From the IMG/VR virus record IMGVR_UViG_3300049595_000603, positions 1 to 44,787 of that record: DNA of 44,787 bases. One strand, given 5' to 3'. The translations under genes were made by a program, and so were the position numbers. Positions 7,040-17,900 of the stretch are shown here, piece by piece (positions within the stretch are counted from its first letter, which is position 1; each line of letters starts with the position of its first letter). Below the pieces are notes generated by a model. That model was not told where the DNA came from, did no database searches, and saw nothing but the letters and a program-made list of their open reading frames with translations. This stretch comes from a virus.

Positions 7040-10000
7040 TAAACGACCTCACTTAAAAATACTGTCATTGTTGGACCATCGTTTTCTCTTGCATACTCTA
7101 TATTATACACAACAAATCGTTTTTCTACTGATGAAACCATATCTATACCATTATCAACATAGTCTACGGAAACAATATCTCCAAGTTGGATCATAGGGTT
7201 TGCAAATATCTTAACACCCATCGATCTTCTTGGTTTCATTATTTTTTTAATAACCCAAGACATTAGGTTTTCTGCTGCGTCATGAGACTGAATATATGGA
7301 ACTTCTAGACTAAAGTCTTTTTTGCCGTAAGACATACGGCTTAATTTTATATCCTCATAATCTTTTGCAACTTTAAATGGGTATGAGACTAAAGATGAAT
7401 CAATGGTCTCTGGATCTGCCAAATTACTATTCTTTGCAAAATACTCATCAACTGTTAAGTCGTTGTCAGATTGCTGGCTAAAAGCAATTCCCTGAATTCT
7501 TAAGTAATTTCCACTACTTTCATCTAAACTTAAGGCAGTGTCTGTTGAGTTAAAAACTAAAAACTCTGCTCCGTATGATCCCGCTGTAAATCCAGAAATT
7601 GAATAGCCTTTAATTCTGTTAAATGTAGGAGAGAGTTTTGCGTATAGTGCTGGATAGGCCTTGTCATACTTAATATTAAATGATGCAGCCTCTCTCATTA
7701 TTGTTCCAAACTCTTCAAAGTACATACTAAATGCAGGTGGCTCGGCAGAACTTATTCCTGCAAGATAAGTTCCTTGCACGACACCACTCATCGCATACTT
7801 CATAAATGAATCGTTTGCATTTATTTCAGAATCACCAAAGGCTGAGGCTATTGGAGCATTAATCTTAAATGCAGTATTTTGCGAGTAATTATTTGCAAGT
7901 GCATATATATTTTCAAACATTACCCTAGATGATCCACGAACAAAAAGGGCCATATTGTTGTATGCTGGCAATGGCTCTTCGTCGTCAACTGTTGCAATTA
8001 GATTGTTATTTATATATAAGAAAAACCTTCTTCTTGTTCCAATATCTTGGTACTCAACGGACAGGTCAAAGACTGTTGGGTTTTCTTCTGTTGACATTCT
8101 GTATTGACCAGTAAATCTTCCATCGTCTACAACAATATTTGTTAGTCCTTCATACAACTTGATAGGAATTGCATTAGTTCCAGATGCCTTAACCTTGTAA
8201 AACATTACGTTGTTTACATTTTTTTTCTCAGACTCATTAAGGTTGTTGGCACCCAAAGCGATAATTTCAAAGTAGTATCCGTTATTACTTTCTGGGTTAA
8301 TCATTACTGCTAACCCTCCAGAACCTCCAACGATACTGATACTTTTTTCTGGAGTTGTCCCTGGAACAGTAAAGTATGTTGATGCACCTACTGGAGTTTG
8401 TCCACGATTTGCATCATTTTCAACCTTGCCTACAATTCTCATTCTAGTCCCAAAATGCTTATACTTGTTTTCTAATTTTTTATAAACGTAAGAAACAAAA
8501 TCAACTGGCGACTCTGTTGTAGTAAACCCTGGACCGTTCATGACTAAAGCCGAAGACTGTACAGTACCTGCCTGTGTAGATAGCATTCCGTTTACTTCTG
8601 ACTCAGAGATATATTTTGATGCTAAGAAGTTTTTTATAATACCATTTCTTGATGTTTTTTGTGCAAGAGTATTGTTTATTCCTGCTGGGCCAACAGTAGT
8701 TACAGGTGCTGTTTGGTTTAAATCAAATAAGTACTTTGACTGCATCGTGCATCCACGAACATTAGAATTGTTTGACCAATAAGGGTTTAAACCTGCCCCA
8801 TGCTCAGAAACTGGCGTTCCGAACTGACCTCTTCCATGCTTTGAAACTGGACCATTCTTAAGTTTATATACACCAGAAATTTCTTCGTAATTTGGCTCTG
8901 CATAAATTCTAACTAGTCCTGTTGGATATATCTTTCCATTAAACGGCAAAGATGAAAAATACTTATCGTACTCTTGAACATTATTGATCCAGACATCTCC
9001 AGTACCAGAAATATTGTACTGAACCGCATCATACTTAATAATTTCTCCGTTTGAGTAGAAGTATCCGTTATACCTAGTTATCCAGTAAACTCCTTCTCCA
9101 AGGTCCATTATATTGTCTACAAGCCTATTATTTTTTACAGATGGTAAACTTTCAGAAAGGTTTGAGTTTAATGGTATTGCACTTAGCATATATGTTGATT
9201 GGTTTCCAACTTCGCCATTGATAGATTTTGTATTTTGAGTTCCCTGAACTTCCCAAAGAAGCACTGGCTTGTATATCCAAGTTTTTTCATTATCTATAAG
9301 GCTTGCCTGCTTTATGCTTCCTAGAGATCTCTGTATATATCTTGTTGTATATACAATTTTCCCATCGTTATACACTTCATTATCTTGTGATGTTATTTCT
9401 ATAATATTAGAAAGTTTGCTATTTGATTTTTTATTTTTTAATACTCCATCATCACTAAAGTCTGTAGTTCCATAAAGCGTAAGGTCTGTTGGTCTTTGAT
9501 CTAATGACGGCATTATATAATCTTTGCTCATCATAACAAAGTTATTGTATTCATCAAAAAACATTGCAGTCTGAGTTGATATGGCAATATCCTCTAAAAC
9601 CTTTGCAACACTTTTTTCTGGAGGAATAAAAAAGTATGGTATTATTACTTCTGATTCGCCCTCTACTCTTTTAAAAACATAATTAGAAAATCCTATTGAA
9701 TCAAGAAGTATAGAAACTGCAGAACTTACAGAGGCATTAGTCAGTAGCATTTGTGGTGCAGTCTGTGATTCAAAATAAAAATATAAATCTCTAAGTTCTA
9801 TTGAAACTTCTTTTGATTGATTATTTAGTTTTGGAAACCCATCTGCGTACATCGTTTTTATTGGCATGTAGTATTCAATGCCCTGTGTATCTGTTATAAC
9901 TTCATATAGTTTTATTTGAATGTTTTTTGAAACATATCTACTAATTATGCTTGTTGGGTTATCTGAATGAAAAGCATCGTCAAAATCAAATAGTGAAATC

Positions 10001-11316
10001 GATCCTGTTGAGGCGAGTAGTTGTCCTACTGGCAATCCGCTTACTCCTAAATCAGAAGCACTCTTGTTTACAGAGTATTTCATTACCCTATCGCTTAAGT
10101 CTGCTGTTAGCCTTGGAGATATTTCAATTAAATCAAAAGTAGAATCAAACTTATTCATTGAGTCAACAACTATTCTGATGCCAGAAATATATTCAAACTC
10201 TTTATATTTTGTAACATTATTAGCAACAAAAGATGGTGGGTTTGTTAGATCTGTTACAAAACTTGTGAGTCCACTGACAACTGAATCTTCAAGGGACCAC
10301 CCGTATGTTGGTGTAAAGGTTTTCCAGGCACCCCTACTCCATATGTGGAATGTGCCCAAAGATGTACTATTTGGTACAACCAAAAATGCATCTCCTTCAT
10401 TTGCAGACTCTGGCCTTAGTAGTACAGAGGAAATCTCTTTAATAAAATTAAATGTATCTGAGTATGCGACTGGAACTATTAATCCATAAGACAATTCTAC
10501 GTATCCATCAGATCCTATGATTGCTGTACCGTCTTTTCTTTTGTCACTGCTAGAAAAAGACTTAGCGTCTACCCAACTATTATTTTTTAATACTTGAATT
10601 TTCCAGTTGTTAGGCGTAGTTCTATTGTTTTCTCCAAAGTAGGGATCTAAAAATGTTTCAGCAGAGTTTGAGAATATTCCATAGTCCAACTCCCCAGTAT
10701 TTGTTTGCATCTTTACAACTATTCTGTTTGCTGGTATCTGCTCTTTATAAACCACGAATGGGCAAGCATCTTCTATTCTATTCTTTCCATTTACTGTCTT
10801 GTTGGCAACTCCATACTCAATACCACTTTCTGTTCTAAAAGATGTCCAGTATTTAAATGGATCCTTTTTATCTGGCATATAGTATCTTGGTCTCTTGGCC
10901 ATATTGATATTTGGATTATGTAAAAATTTACCATTAAGGTATGTTGCCTTATTGATTCCGCTGCGTGGACGTTGATATGAAAAACAATTTTCTAAAGAGT
11001 ACAGCATCTTCATTTTATCTTTTGCTGGATACAAGGATGTTGGAATACCTTCGTCATCAAATCCACCATCTATTTTTATGTCTGCATCTGTTGCACCAGT
11101 GTAATATTTTACACCGTTTGTACTAGATTCTAATGGATCAAAAGTATTTGGAATTGTTCTGTATGCAGAATCCTGCTGGGTTGGTCTGTATCTATAGTTT
11201 CCAACCATCTTAATGTTTGATGCTATATTCATGTTCCATTCAGCAATTACTGATGATCTTGTTTGAACTGAAGAGTTTGTCTCTATATAATTTAATAAAT
11301 CTTTGTCTTGAAACAT
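7039..11316 (-). CDS. Large tail-tip (tail-associated/baseplate hub) protein
   Basis: A 1425-residue protein encoded right after the distal tail protein, the usual place of the Tal/gp27-like hub. The middle (about residues 410-690) has the hub-like pattern of strand-rich segments such as NIQIKLYEVIT and KEVSIELRDLYFYFE. A later stretch (about 1030-1160) looks like a LamG/concanavalin-type jelly roll (GGLAVMINPESNNGYYFEII, FFLYINNNLIATVDDE). The C-terminus (GDIVSVDYVDNGIDMVSSVEKR) again resembles hub proteins. The ATG at 11316 was chosen over the upstream ATG at 11349 because it overlaps the previous stop (TAATG) and has GAAGAGG before it. Possible roles are adhesion and membrane penetration; I see no lysozyme or peptidase motif. 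Confidence 0.7.
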   Translation of the reverse strand: MFQDKDLLNYIETNSSVQTRSSVIAEWNMNIASNIKMVGNYRYRPTQQDSAYRTIPNTFDPLESSTNGVKYYTGATDADIKIDGGFDDEGIPTSLYPAKDKMKMLYSLENCFSYQRPRSGINKATYLNGKFLHNPNINMAKRPRYYMPDKKDPFKYWTSFRTESGIEYGVANKTVNGKNRIEDACPFVVYKEQIPANRIVVKMQTNTGELDYGIFSNSAETFLDPYFGENNRTTPNNWKIQVLKNNSWVDAKSFSSSDKRKDGTAIIGSDGYVELSYGLIVPVAYSDTFNFIKEISSVLLRPESANEGDAFLVVPNSTSLGTFHIWSRGAWKTFTPTYGWSLEDSVVSGLTSFVTDLTNPPSFVANNVTKYKEFEYISGIRIVVDSMNKFDSTFDLIEISPRLTADLSDRVMKYSVNKSASDLGVSGLPVGQLLASTGSISLFDFDDAFHSDNPTSIISRYVSKNIQIKLYEVITDTQGIEYYMPIKTMYADGFPKLNNQSKEVSIELRDLYFYFESQTAPQMLLTNASVSSAVSILLDSIGFSNYVFKRVEGESEVIIPYFFIPPEKSVAKVLEDIAISTQTAMFFDEYNNFVMMSKDYIMPSLDQRPTDLTLYGTTDFSDDGVLKNKKSNSKLSNIIEITSQDNEVYNDGKIVYTTRYIQRSLGSIKQASLIDNEKTWIYKPVLLWEVQGTQNTKSINGEVGNQSTYMLSAIPLNSNLSESLPSVKNNRLVDNIMDLGEGVYWITRYNGYFYSNGEIIKYDAVQYNISGTGDVWINNVQEYDKYFSSLPFNGKIYPTGLVRIYAEPNYEEISGVYKLKNGPVSKHGRGQFGTPVSEHGAGLNPYWSNNSNVRGCTMQSKYLFDLNQTAPVTTVGPAGINNTLAQKTSRNGIIKNFLASKYISESEVNGMLSTQAGTVQSSALVMNGPGFTTTESPVDFVSYVYKKLENKYKHFGTRMRIVGKVENDANRGQTPVGASTYFTVPGTTPEKSISIVGGSGGLAVMINPESNNGYYFEIIALGANNLNESEKKNVNNVMFYKVKASGTNAIPIKLYEGLTNIVVDDGRFTGQYRMSTEENPTVFDLSVEYQDIGTRRRFFLYINNNLIATVDDEEPLPAYNNMALFVRGSSRVMFENIYALANNYSQNTAFKINAPIASAFGDSEINANDSFMKYAMSGVVQGTYLAGISSAEPPAFSMYFEEFGTIMREAASFNIKYDKAYPALYAKLSPTFNRIKGYSISGFTAGSYGAEFLVFNSTDTALSLDESSGNYLRIQGIAFSQQSDNDLTVDEYFAKNSNLADPETIDSSLVSYPFKVAKDYEDIKLSRMSYGKKDFSLEVPYIQSHDAAENLMSWVIKKIMKPRRSMGVKIFANPMIQLGDIVSVDYVDNGIDMVSSVEKRFVVYNIEYARENDGPTMTVFLSEVV

Positions 11317-11972
11317 TATGCCTCTTCCAGTGTAAGAGACACATTCCAAAAGTCAAAGTTTAAACCGCTTCTTTTTACAACTGAATAACTAAAGTCTGAG
11401 AAAAAAACTTCTACTATCTCATTATACTTATTAATATTATTAAATCTATTATCTATCTCGCTAGTGTCTGTATCTTCAAAATTTGTATACTTATCGTAAG
11501 AAAGATATACCCAGAAAGAACCTCTGTGATTTTCATACCAATTAAGAAGTTCTACTCCGCCTGCTCCGCCATCTGTTGTAAACTCTAAAGGGTTTGTCCT
11601 TGATGCGGTCTTAAGCATATCTGCATTTCCATTAGCATCAAAGTCTGCCTTGGTATCATATGCTCTTGATGGGAGCATATCCCAGGATGCTGTTATCTGT
11701 AGTTTATCTGCAATATGATATGACCTCATTCGGCCATTAATCATTCTTTCTCTTTTTTCAATTCTGGTAGGCTTAAAATTAATGTCTGATCTGTTATCAT
11801 CCGAAAGTATTAAAAACTCGCCATTGGAGCCTTCAGAGGCTGTATAGGACCCTATTTCACTGCCGTCTGGGATGTAGAAACCATCAACCTTTGTTCCAGG
11901 GTTATCAGCAAATAGCATTGCCTGTGGTCTAGAATACTTCTTTCTTCCAGACATGTAATTGTTAGTTGCCAT
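11316..11972 (-). CDS. Distal tail protein (Dit-like)
   Basis: A 218-residue protein between the tape measure gene and the hub gene, where siphophages encode the distal tail protein that caps the tube and organises the tip. Consistent features are the order of charged turns and strands (INFKPTRIEKRERMINGRMRS, ITASWDMLPSRAYDT) and a C-terminal strand block (VEVFFSDFSYSVVKRSGLNFD, then VSLTLEEA). The final VSLTLEEA is typical of tail-tube-like folds. Its stop overlaps the start of the hub gene and its start touches the tape measure stop, so the three are coupled. The call is mainly from position plus fold-like character. Confidence 0.6.
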   Translation of the reverse strand: MATNNYMSGRKKYSRPQAMLFADNPGTKVDGFYIPDGSEIGSYTASEGSNGEFLILSDDNRSDINFKPTRIEKRERMINGRMRSYHIADKLQITASWDMLPSRAYDTKADFDANGNADMLKTASRTNPLEFTTDGGAGGVELLNWYENHRGSFWVYLSYDKYTNFEDTDTSEIDNRFNNINKYNEIVEVFFSDFSYSVVKRSGLNFDFWNVSLTLEEA

Positions 11973-14900
11973 TAGATTCTAGTCCCCCTAAGTTTTTGTG
12001 ATTCAACGCTTCGTATTTGTGTCATAACAACCCTTGCAATTTCATCAGGGTTTGCTTCTGACTCTACATTAACATTAATACTATAATTATACACTGAGTC
12101 GCCAACTGATGATCCATTATTAATTGACTTCATTTTTTCTAAACCATAAGACTGCACAGCATACTTGCTCATCACAAACTCTCCTGGAGTAAGCATTGCA
12201 GGAACTGTATCTGTGCCACGAGCAAATGTGCTATTCCCCAACACTCCAGATATTAGTCCTCCCTTAGATTTATACTGTGGGGGAACAAACTTGCTGCCAA
12301 CATACACACCTGTTCCTGGAACAAGTTTTTGTGCTGGTATAAACGTACTTCCAGAGTAAACTCCTGTTCCTGGTTTAATTCCTGGATTTGGATCAACCTG
12401 CTTTTTTGGTGTAGGCGTTGGAGTAGGTTTTGGGGTAGGCTTTGGTGTAGGCTTTGGTGTAGGCTTTGATGTTGTAGTTGATGCAGAAAGTCTTGCTTGT
12501 GCTGCTGCAAGTTGTGACGCAATAGATGCTGCACCAATTGCTCCGCTTTCTGCTAATGCTAGTTTGCTTGGGCTAACTCCTGCTGCAGCCTTTGCTGCAG
12601 ATTCAAAATGACCCTTTGCTAATGCTGCTGCATATGCATCTGCTGCAGAATCACTCTTTGAGCCAGCACTTCCATCTACTGCTGCTGCTGCATCTGCTGC
12701 TACTTCTTCTGCTGCTGCATCTGCATTTGCTTTAATTCCATCTGCTACAACCTGTGCTGCTGCAGCGTTTTGTGCTGCTGCGATTGCTGCAATAACCTCT
12801 GCCCACTTAGCCCTAATTGCTTCAATGGCTGCAAGCATTCCTCCAAATACAGCAGTAAGATTTTGTGCTGCTACCTCACTAAGTTCAATTTCTGCTTTTA
12901 TCTTTTCAAACTGATCTCTTGATTTTCCTAAAACAGTCAAGTTAGATACATCTATATCAAGTCTTCTCTGTGCTAAATCATTTTGGTGCTGCATATCTGC
13001 AATGCTATCCTCAAGAGGCCACAGTTGTTCTTTATTAATTTTATAGATTGCATCTTCTTTATCTCTAATCTTTAGAAGTGCTGCTTCTCTTCCTTCTTCA
13101 AAATCATAAATTTTATCTTGCAGAGCCAAAATGTCTGCCATAATCTTAAGTCTTTCTGGATTATTTTCCATCTTATAGATTTCTTGACTTATAACAAACT
13201 GTCTTTCAGAAATTTGCAGTTGACTCAAACCGCTCTCTGCTCCACGCAAACCATCTAGTTCGTTTGTACGTGCCTGCTCAAGAGCATCCATCACTCCTTC
13301 TTGATTTCTTGATGCTTGGTCAGCACGACTTGCCTGCATAGCCCTTGCTGCTGCTGATATATCTCCCTGAGTAAGAGCATCTGCAAGATCTAACTGGCTT
13401 TGCTGCTGAGCAATAATTCCATCATTAATATCTGCTACCTTTTGTAGCGCTTCTGCCTGCTTGTCATATCTCTCATTAATCTTTTCTGCTTGGTTTGCCA
13501 TAATTGCCAAGTCATTAGAAAGTTTTGTATTTTCATCATTTAACTTTCCTATAGCACGATTACCAAAGATTGGATTCATCTCTAGTTCTCTTTCCATATC
13601 ACTGATTTTTTCTGAAGCCTCTTCGATTGGTCGTGTATAGTTCATTTCAATATCTCGTTCCATACCACGAATTTCACGATTAATTAATTCTATTTGATGT
13701 CTAAATCCTGCTGCCTTAAGTTCTGCTTCTGCAATTAACTTATTGTTCTTTTGAATAGTTGCAACATCTATCTTGTTTTGAGGAGAAGAGAATCCTTCAA
13801 CGCCGTTTCTAATCCCAGATTCAAGTGCAGCAAATAATCTTTCTGCTGCGTCAATTCCAGGCTGTGCTGCTTCTCCATACTTACCAGCATTATACTTTAC
13901 CTGAATATCAATAATTTTTTTGGCTTCAATAGAGTTTAGGAAGTCTGCTATTTCTTTAGCGTCGACCTTTCCATCTTTGAGGTCTTCAATTAAATGCTTT
14001 GCTAGTGCTGGATCTTCTAGTGCTGCTGCCATCTGATCTGCTGACATTCCTGCAGCCTTCATTGCAGTCATAAGTTTTGGCATTTGCTCTAAAAGTTTGA
14101 ACTCTTCATTTGCCTGAATCATTTTTTGTCTAAGTGCAAATCTTTCTAATTCAGAACTAGCCTTCTTTAAATCATCTATGTATGCTTTTCTTTCAGGTGA
14201 GCCTTCTTTGCCAAGAGTTCCTGCTGCAATTGCTGCTGCTACCGCAGCATCTTCTACATGCTTTAGCGCATCTGTTGCACTTACTCCGCTGGCAATAAGC
14301 ATTCTAAATGCTTTTTCTTTATCTGCAATTTCTGACACAGTTTCTTTATTTACAAGTTGAGCCTCTCCAATTTGTGCTTCTCTATAAAATCTCATTAGGC
14401 CATCGCCTGTTTTTGTTAGTCCCTCAATGTTAGCCTTTGTTCTTGGCTTACCCTTTTTAAATTTAAAGATTGCTTTTTCATTCTTTAAGTTTGCTATGGC
14501 CTTAAAGTCTTCTGCAGACATTCCCATAATCATGTCTCTAAATTCTTTTGGAACCTTCATCTTAAGCATTCTTTGTTGCAGGCCATCAAACACATCCATT
14601 AATGAAGATATGTCCTTTTTAGCCTTCTTACTATTAAGAGCAGCAAGCATTGACTTTAGTGGTTGTGTTGCATCAAATGCACCGTCACGAACATTCTTTA
14701 TTCTCATTGCAAGTTCTTCAAGGAAGTCTAATGGATTCTTTTTGCTTCCCTTGTCTCCGCCATCAAGAGGTCCACCAGGCTTGCTTGCAATAGTGGGGTC
14801 AGAACCAAAGATTGCTTCTACACCCTTATTAGCCCACGCTGCTGCTGCTTTAAAGTCATTTAGAGGAAGTGGCTTTCCATTTGCATCTAGTGTTAGCAGT

Positions 14901-17900
14901 CTAATTACAGTGTTGTATTCTGCTGTGTATTTTGCCGACCCCTTATCGCCCTTTAGAATTGCTGCATTTTCAGCCTGCAATTTAACCCAAGCATCCTTTT
15001 CTGCTTGTGTCTTAAATGATGTTGCCGTAGTAAACAATGTTGTATATGTTTCAAATGCTTCTTTTCTTACTTCTGGTTTTAGTTTTGAATAGTAATCCCA
15101 GTTATCTATAATTCCCTGCATGTCTACATTATTGTCTATTCCAAATTTAATAATTGCTTCTTTTTCTATTGGATCTGGTAATGCTTCAAGTGCTGCTAGT
15201 TTGTTTGATAACTCAACTAGTCCAGGCATACCAATTGTATCTATAGTTGCCTGCATATCTACTTCTAGGCCATCTGATCTTTGAAGAACTGCAATAGCCT
15301 TTCCTACTCTATCAAACTCTTCTGGATTCTTTCTAGACATCTGTATCATAATTCTCTTAGCAGTTTTCTTGTCAACACCGCTTAACATTCCTGCAAGTTC
15401 TGCCATCTTTGCTCCACCGTGTAGTCTCATACCAACTGCTAAGACTGTGTCCATCTTTTTTAGGTCGCCCTTAAAAATTTTCATCATTGTTTCAATTTGT
15501 TCTGGCTGCATTTGTCCAGACTGCATTAGGAAGTTTATTTTTGCTTCAAAGGTTCTTCCTTCATTTTTATTTGCAAAAGACTTATCTTCGTCTGCTCTAG
15601 CACCCAGATCCAAGACTCTTTGTGCTGATGCTTCTTGTGCTGTACCCTTGTACTTTGCTTTTACATCTGCTTTCTGTGCATCAAAGAAAGCATCTTGTCT
15701 TCTTGCTGCGTCATTTAAAAAGTTATTGCCAGTAAATAATTTTGATTTATTTTGATTAATAATATCACTAGCATAACTTGTTTGTCTTGAAATCTGTGCA
15801 GCAACAAGATTGTTAAGTCTGGCCATTCCAGCCTCTTGCTCCTTTGTCATTGCGACAATCTTTTCTTGTATTTCTAACTGCTTTTCTTTATTGGTTGTTG
15901 CTACCAACTCATTTTTTAATGTTTTTAATTGCTCATCATAGTACATAGACATTGCATCTGCTTGTGCCTGTGCTGTTTCAATTGCTGAAGATCCCGCAAC
16001 AGCAAGTGCTGCTGTTTTATCAGATCCAGATGCTGCACCAATAAGTCCAAGAGTTCCAAACATAGAAAGTTTGCTGTTGCCACCAACTTCTGACCTATCC
16101 TTTGAATTAACTTTTCTTACTAATTCTTCAGACAAAGATGCTGATCTTTGTGCAATTCTTGCTCTTACCTCTAAAGGATCTTTTGCTAAATCTTCTCCAT
16201 TTGGTCCAATAAGTTTTCTTAACTCTAAATTAATTCTTACGCCAGCAACAGAATCTTTGAGATTAATTCCCATCTGAGTTGCAATATCTTGTCCAAGTTC
16301 AGGGGCTATTGTTCCGTCAGATATCGCTGCTGCTATCTGTAATGCAAACTGTTCTGCTGCAACCTGTGTTCCATTCTTTGTTGCATTTGCTACAAATGCA
16401 TTTTGTAGTGCTTTACCTGCTTCTCCCTCAAGGAACTGTGCAGACTCCATAGTACTCTTTCTGTTGACCTCAACATAAGTATTTAGTTGTCCTTCGCCCC
16501 TTCTTTTATTCATTAATTCAGAAGCGCCTACCTTACCAGTTTGCTCTCCTATCTTTTTTAACATGTCTGCAGATACTGTTGTAGATCTTGTAAACTTTGC
16601 AATGGCTATTGCAGTACCTTCTAGTTTTTTATTTAAAGCATATGCTCCAATAGCAACTGCTGCGAGTGCTGCGACAATACCTTGTGGTCCAGTCATTCCT
16701 GCAATCATCGGCGCAAATTGTGCTACTGTTGCTACTGCTCCCAAGCCAGCCGTTACTGCAGGTGGGGCTCCTGCCATACCAGCAACCATTGCTGCCGTAC
16801 CTGCTGCTCCAGAAACCTTTCCAGAAAACTTTCCAACTTTCTCTCTACGCATTCCACGCTTCTTTTTCTTTATTTGGCTTTCAGTAAGCGTTGTTGGTTG
16901 TCTCTTTCCATCTTTATCTAATTCTGGATCAAAAAGTATATGACCATTCTTGTCTCTTGTATAGTTAGATGCCTCTTCGTATGCCTCAACTGACCCCATT
17001 CTATTTTTGTTTAGATCATTTTGTGATTGACTTCCTGGAGGAACAATTCCATTTTCTGCTGCTTGCAATGCTGCTTGCTCTGCATTGTATTTTTTAAGTC
17101 TTTCAAGTTCTCTTTGCTTTTCTGCTTCAATTTGCTCATTTATGTTAGCAACATTTGTTGAAGATTCTGCAAGGTCTTGCTGAGCAAAACCAGTCTGATC
17201 TGTTGCTTGAAGGACATCATTAAGGTTTCCAGTTGTTGCATTTGTGATCTGTGCGCCAGTTGAAAGGTTTGTTGCATTTTCTGTTTGAGCATTAACAGCA
17301 TCCTGTGTTACGCTTGCAAGTTCTTCTGTTTGACCTGCTACAACTTCAGAAGATTCTGCTGTAGTTTCTGTATCATCAACAATTCTTCTTAGGCCATCGC
17401 CTTGCTCTGCAGTTCCATTCGCTACGATTTCGTTTGGTGTTGCACTACCATTTTCTAACTGGGTTGCTTGGATATCTGCTTCTGCTGCTTTTATTCTTAA
17501 CTCTGCTGCTTTTATTTCTGCTTCATCTGCCTGCTTTTTTAGTGCTCTAGCATTTTCAGCAGTGTAAATATTCTTACCATCTTCACGTGCTGCGACTTCT
17601 TCCCATTTTGCTGCTTCAGTTCTAAGTTTTGCTGCTGATGCTTCTGCATTAGATGCTTCATTACTTAGCCTATCTGCTTCTTCACGAGCCTTGCCAATAT
17701 TAATAGTATTACCTTTAACAGTAACTCTTGATCTACTCTCGTCCTTAATCTGTTGTACAACCTGTGATTGTGCTGTGGCTGCTTGCTCCGTACTTACTGC
17801 TAACTGTTCGGCTGCTGCTTCAGTTCTTCCTGTTAATGAAACAGTTGCAGAAGAACTAGTTGACGCAGATGATGAACCTCCGACAGTTCCTGTAGCACCA

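Noticed and set aside
12253-12537. Minus-strand ORF of 94 codons, Gln/His/Leu-rich
   Set aside because: It is a shifted frame of the KPTP repeat and linker in the tape measure gene and has no own start signal.
14427-15092. Plus-strand ORF of 221 codons and several other long antisense ORFs within the tape measure gene
   Set aside because: All lie opposite the tape measure coding frame and have compositions that mirror its Ala/Lys/Glu-rich helices (Leu, Ser, Phe, Cys-rich). No known motif is visible.
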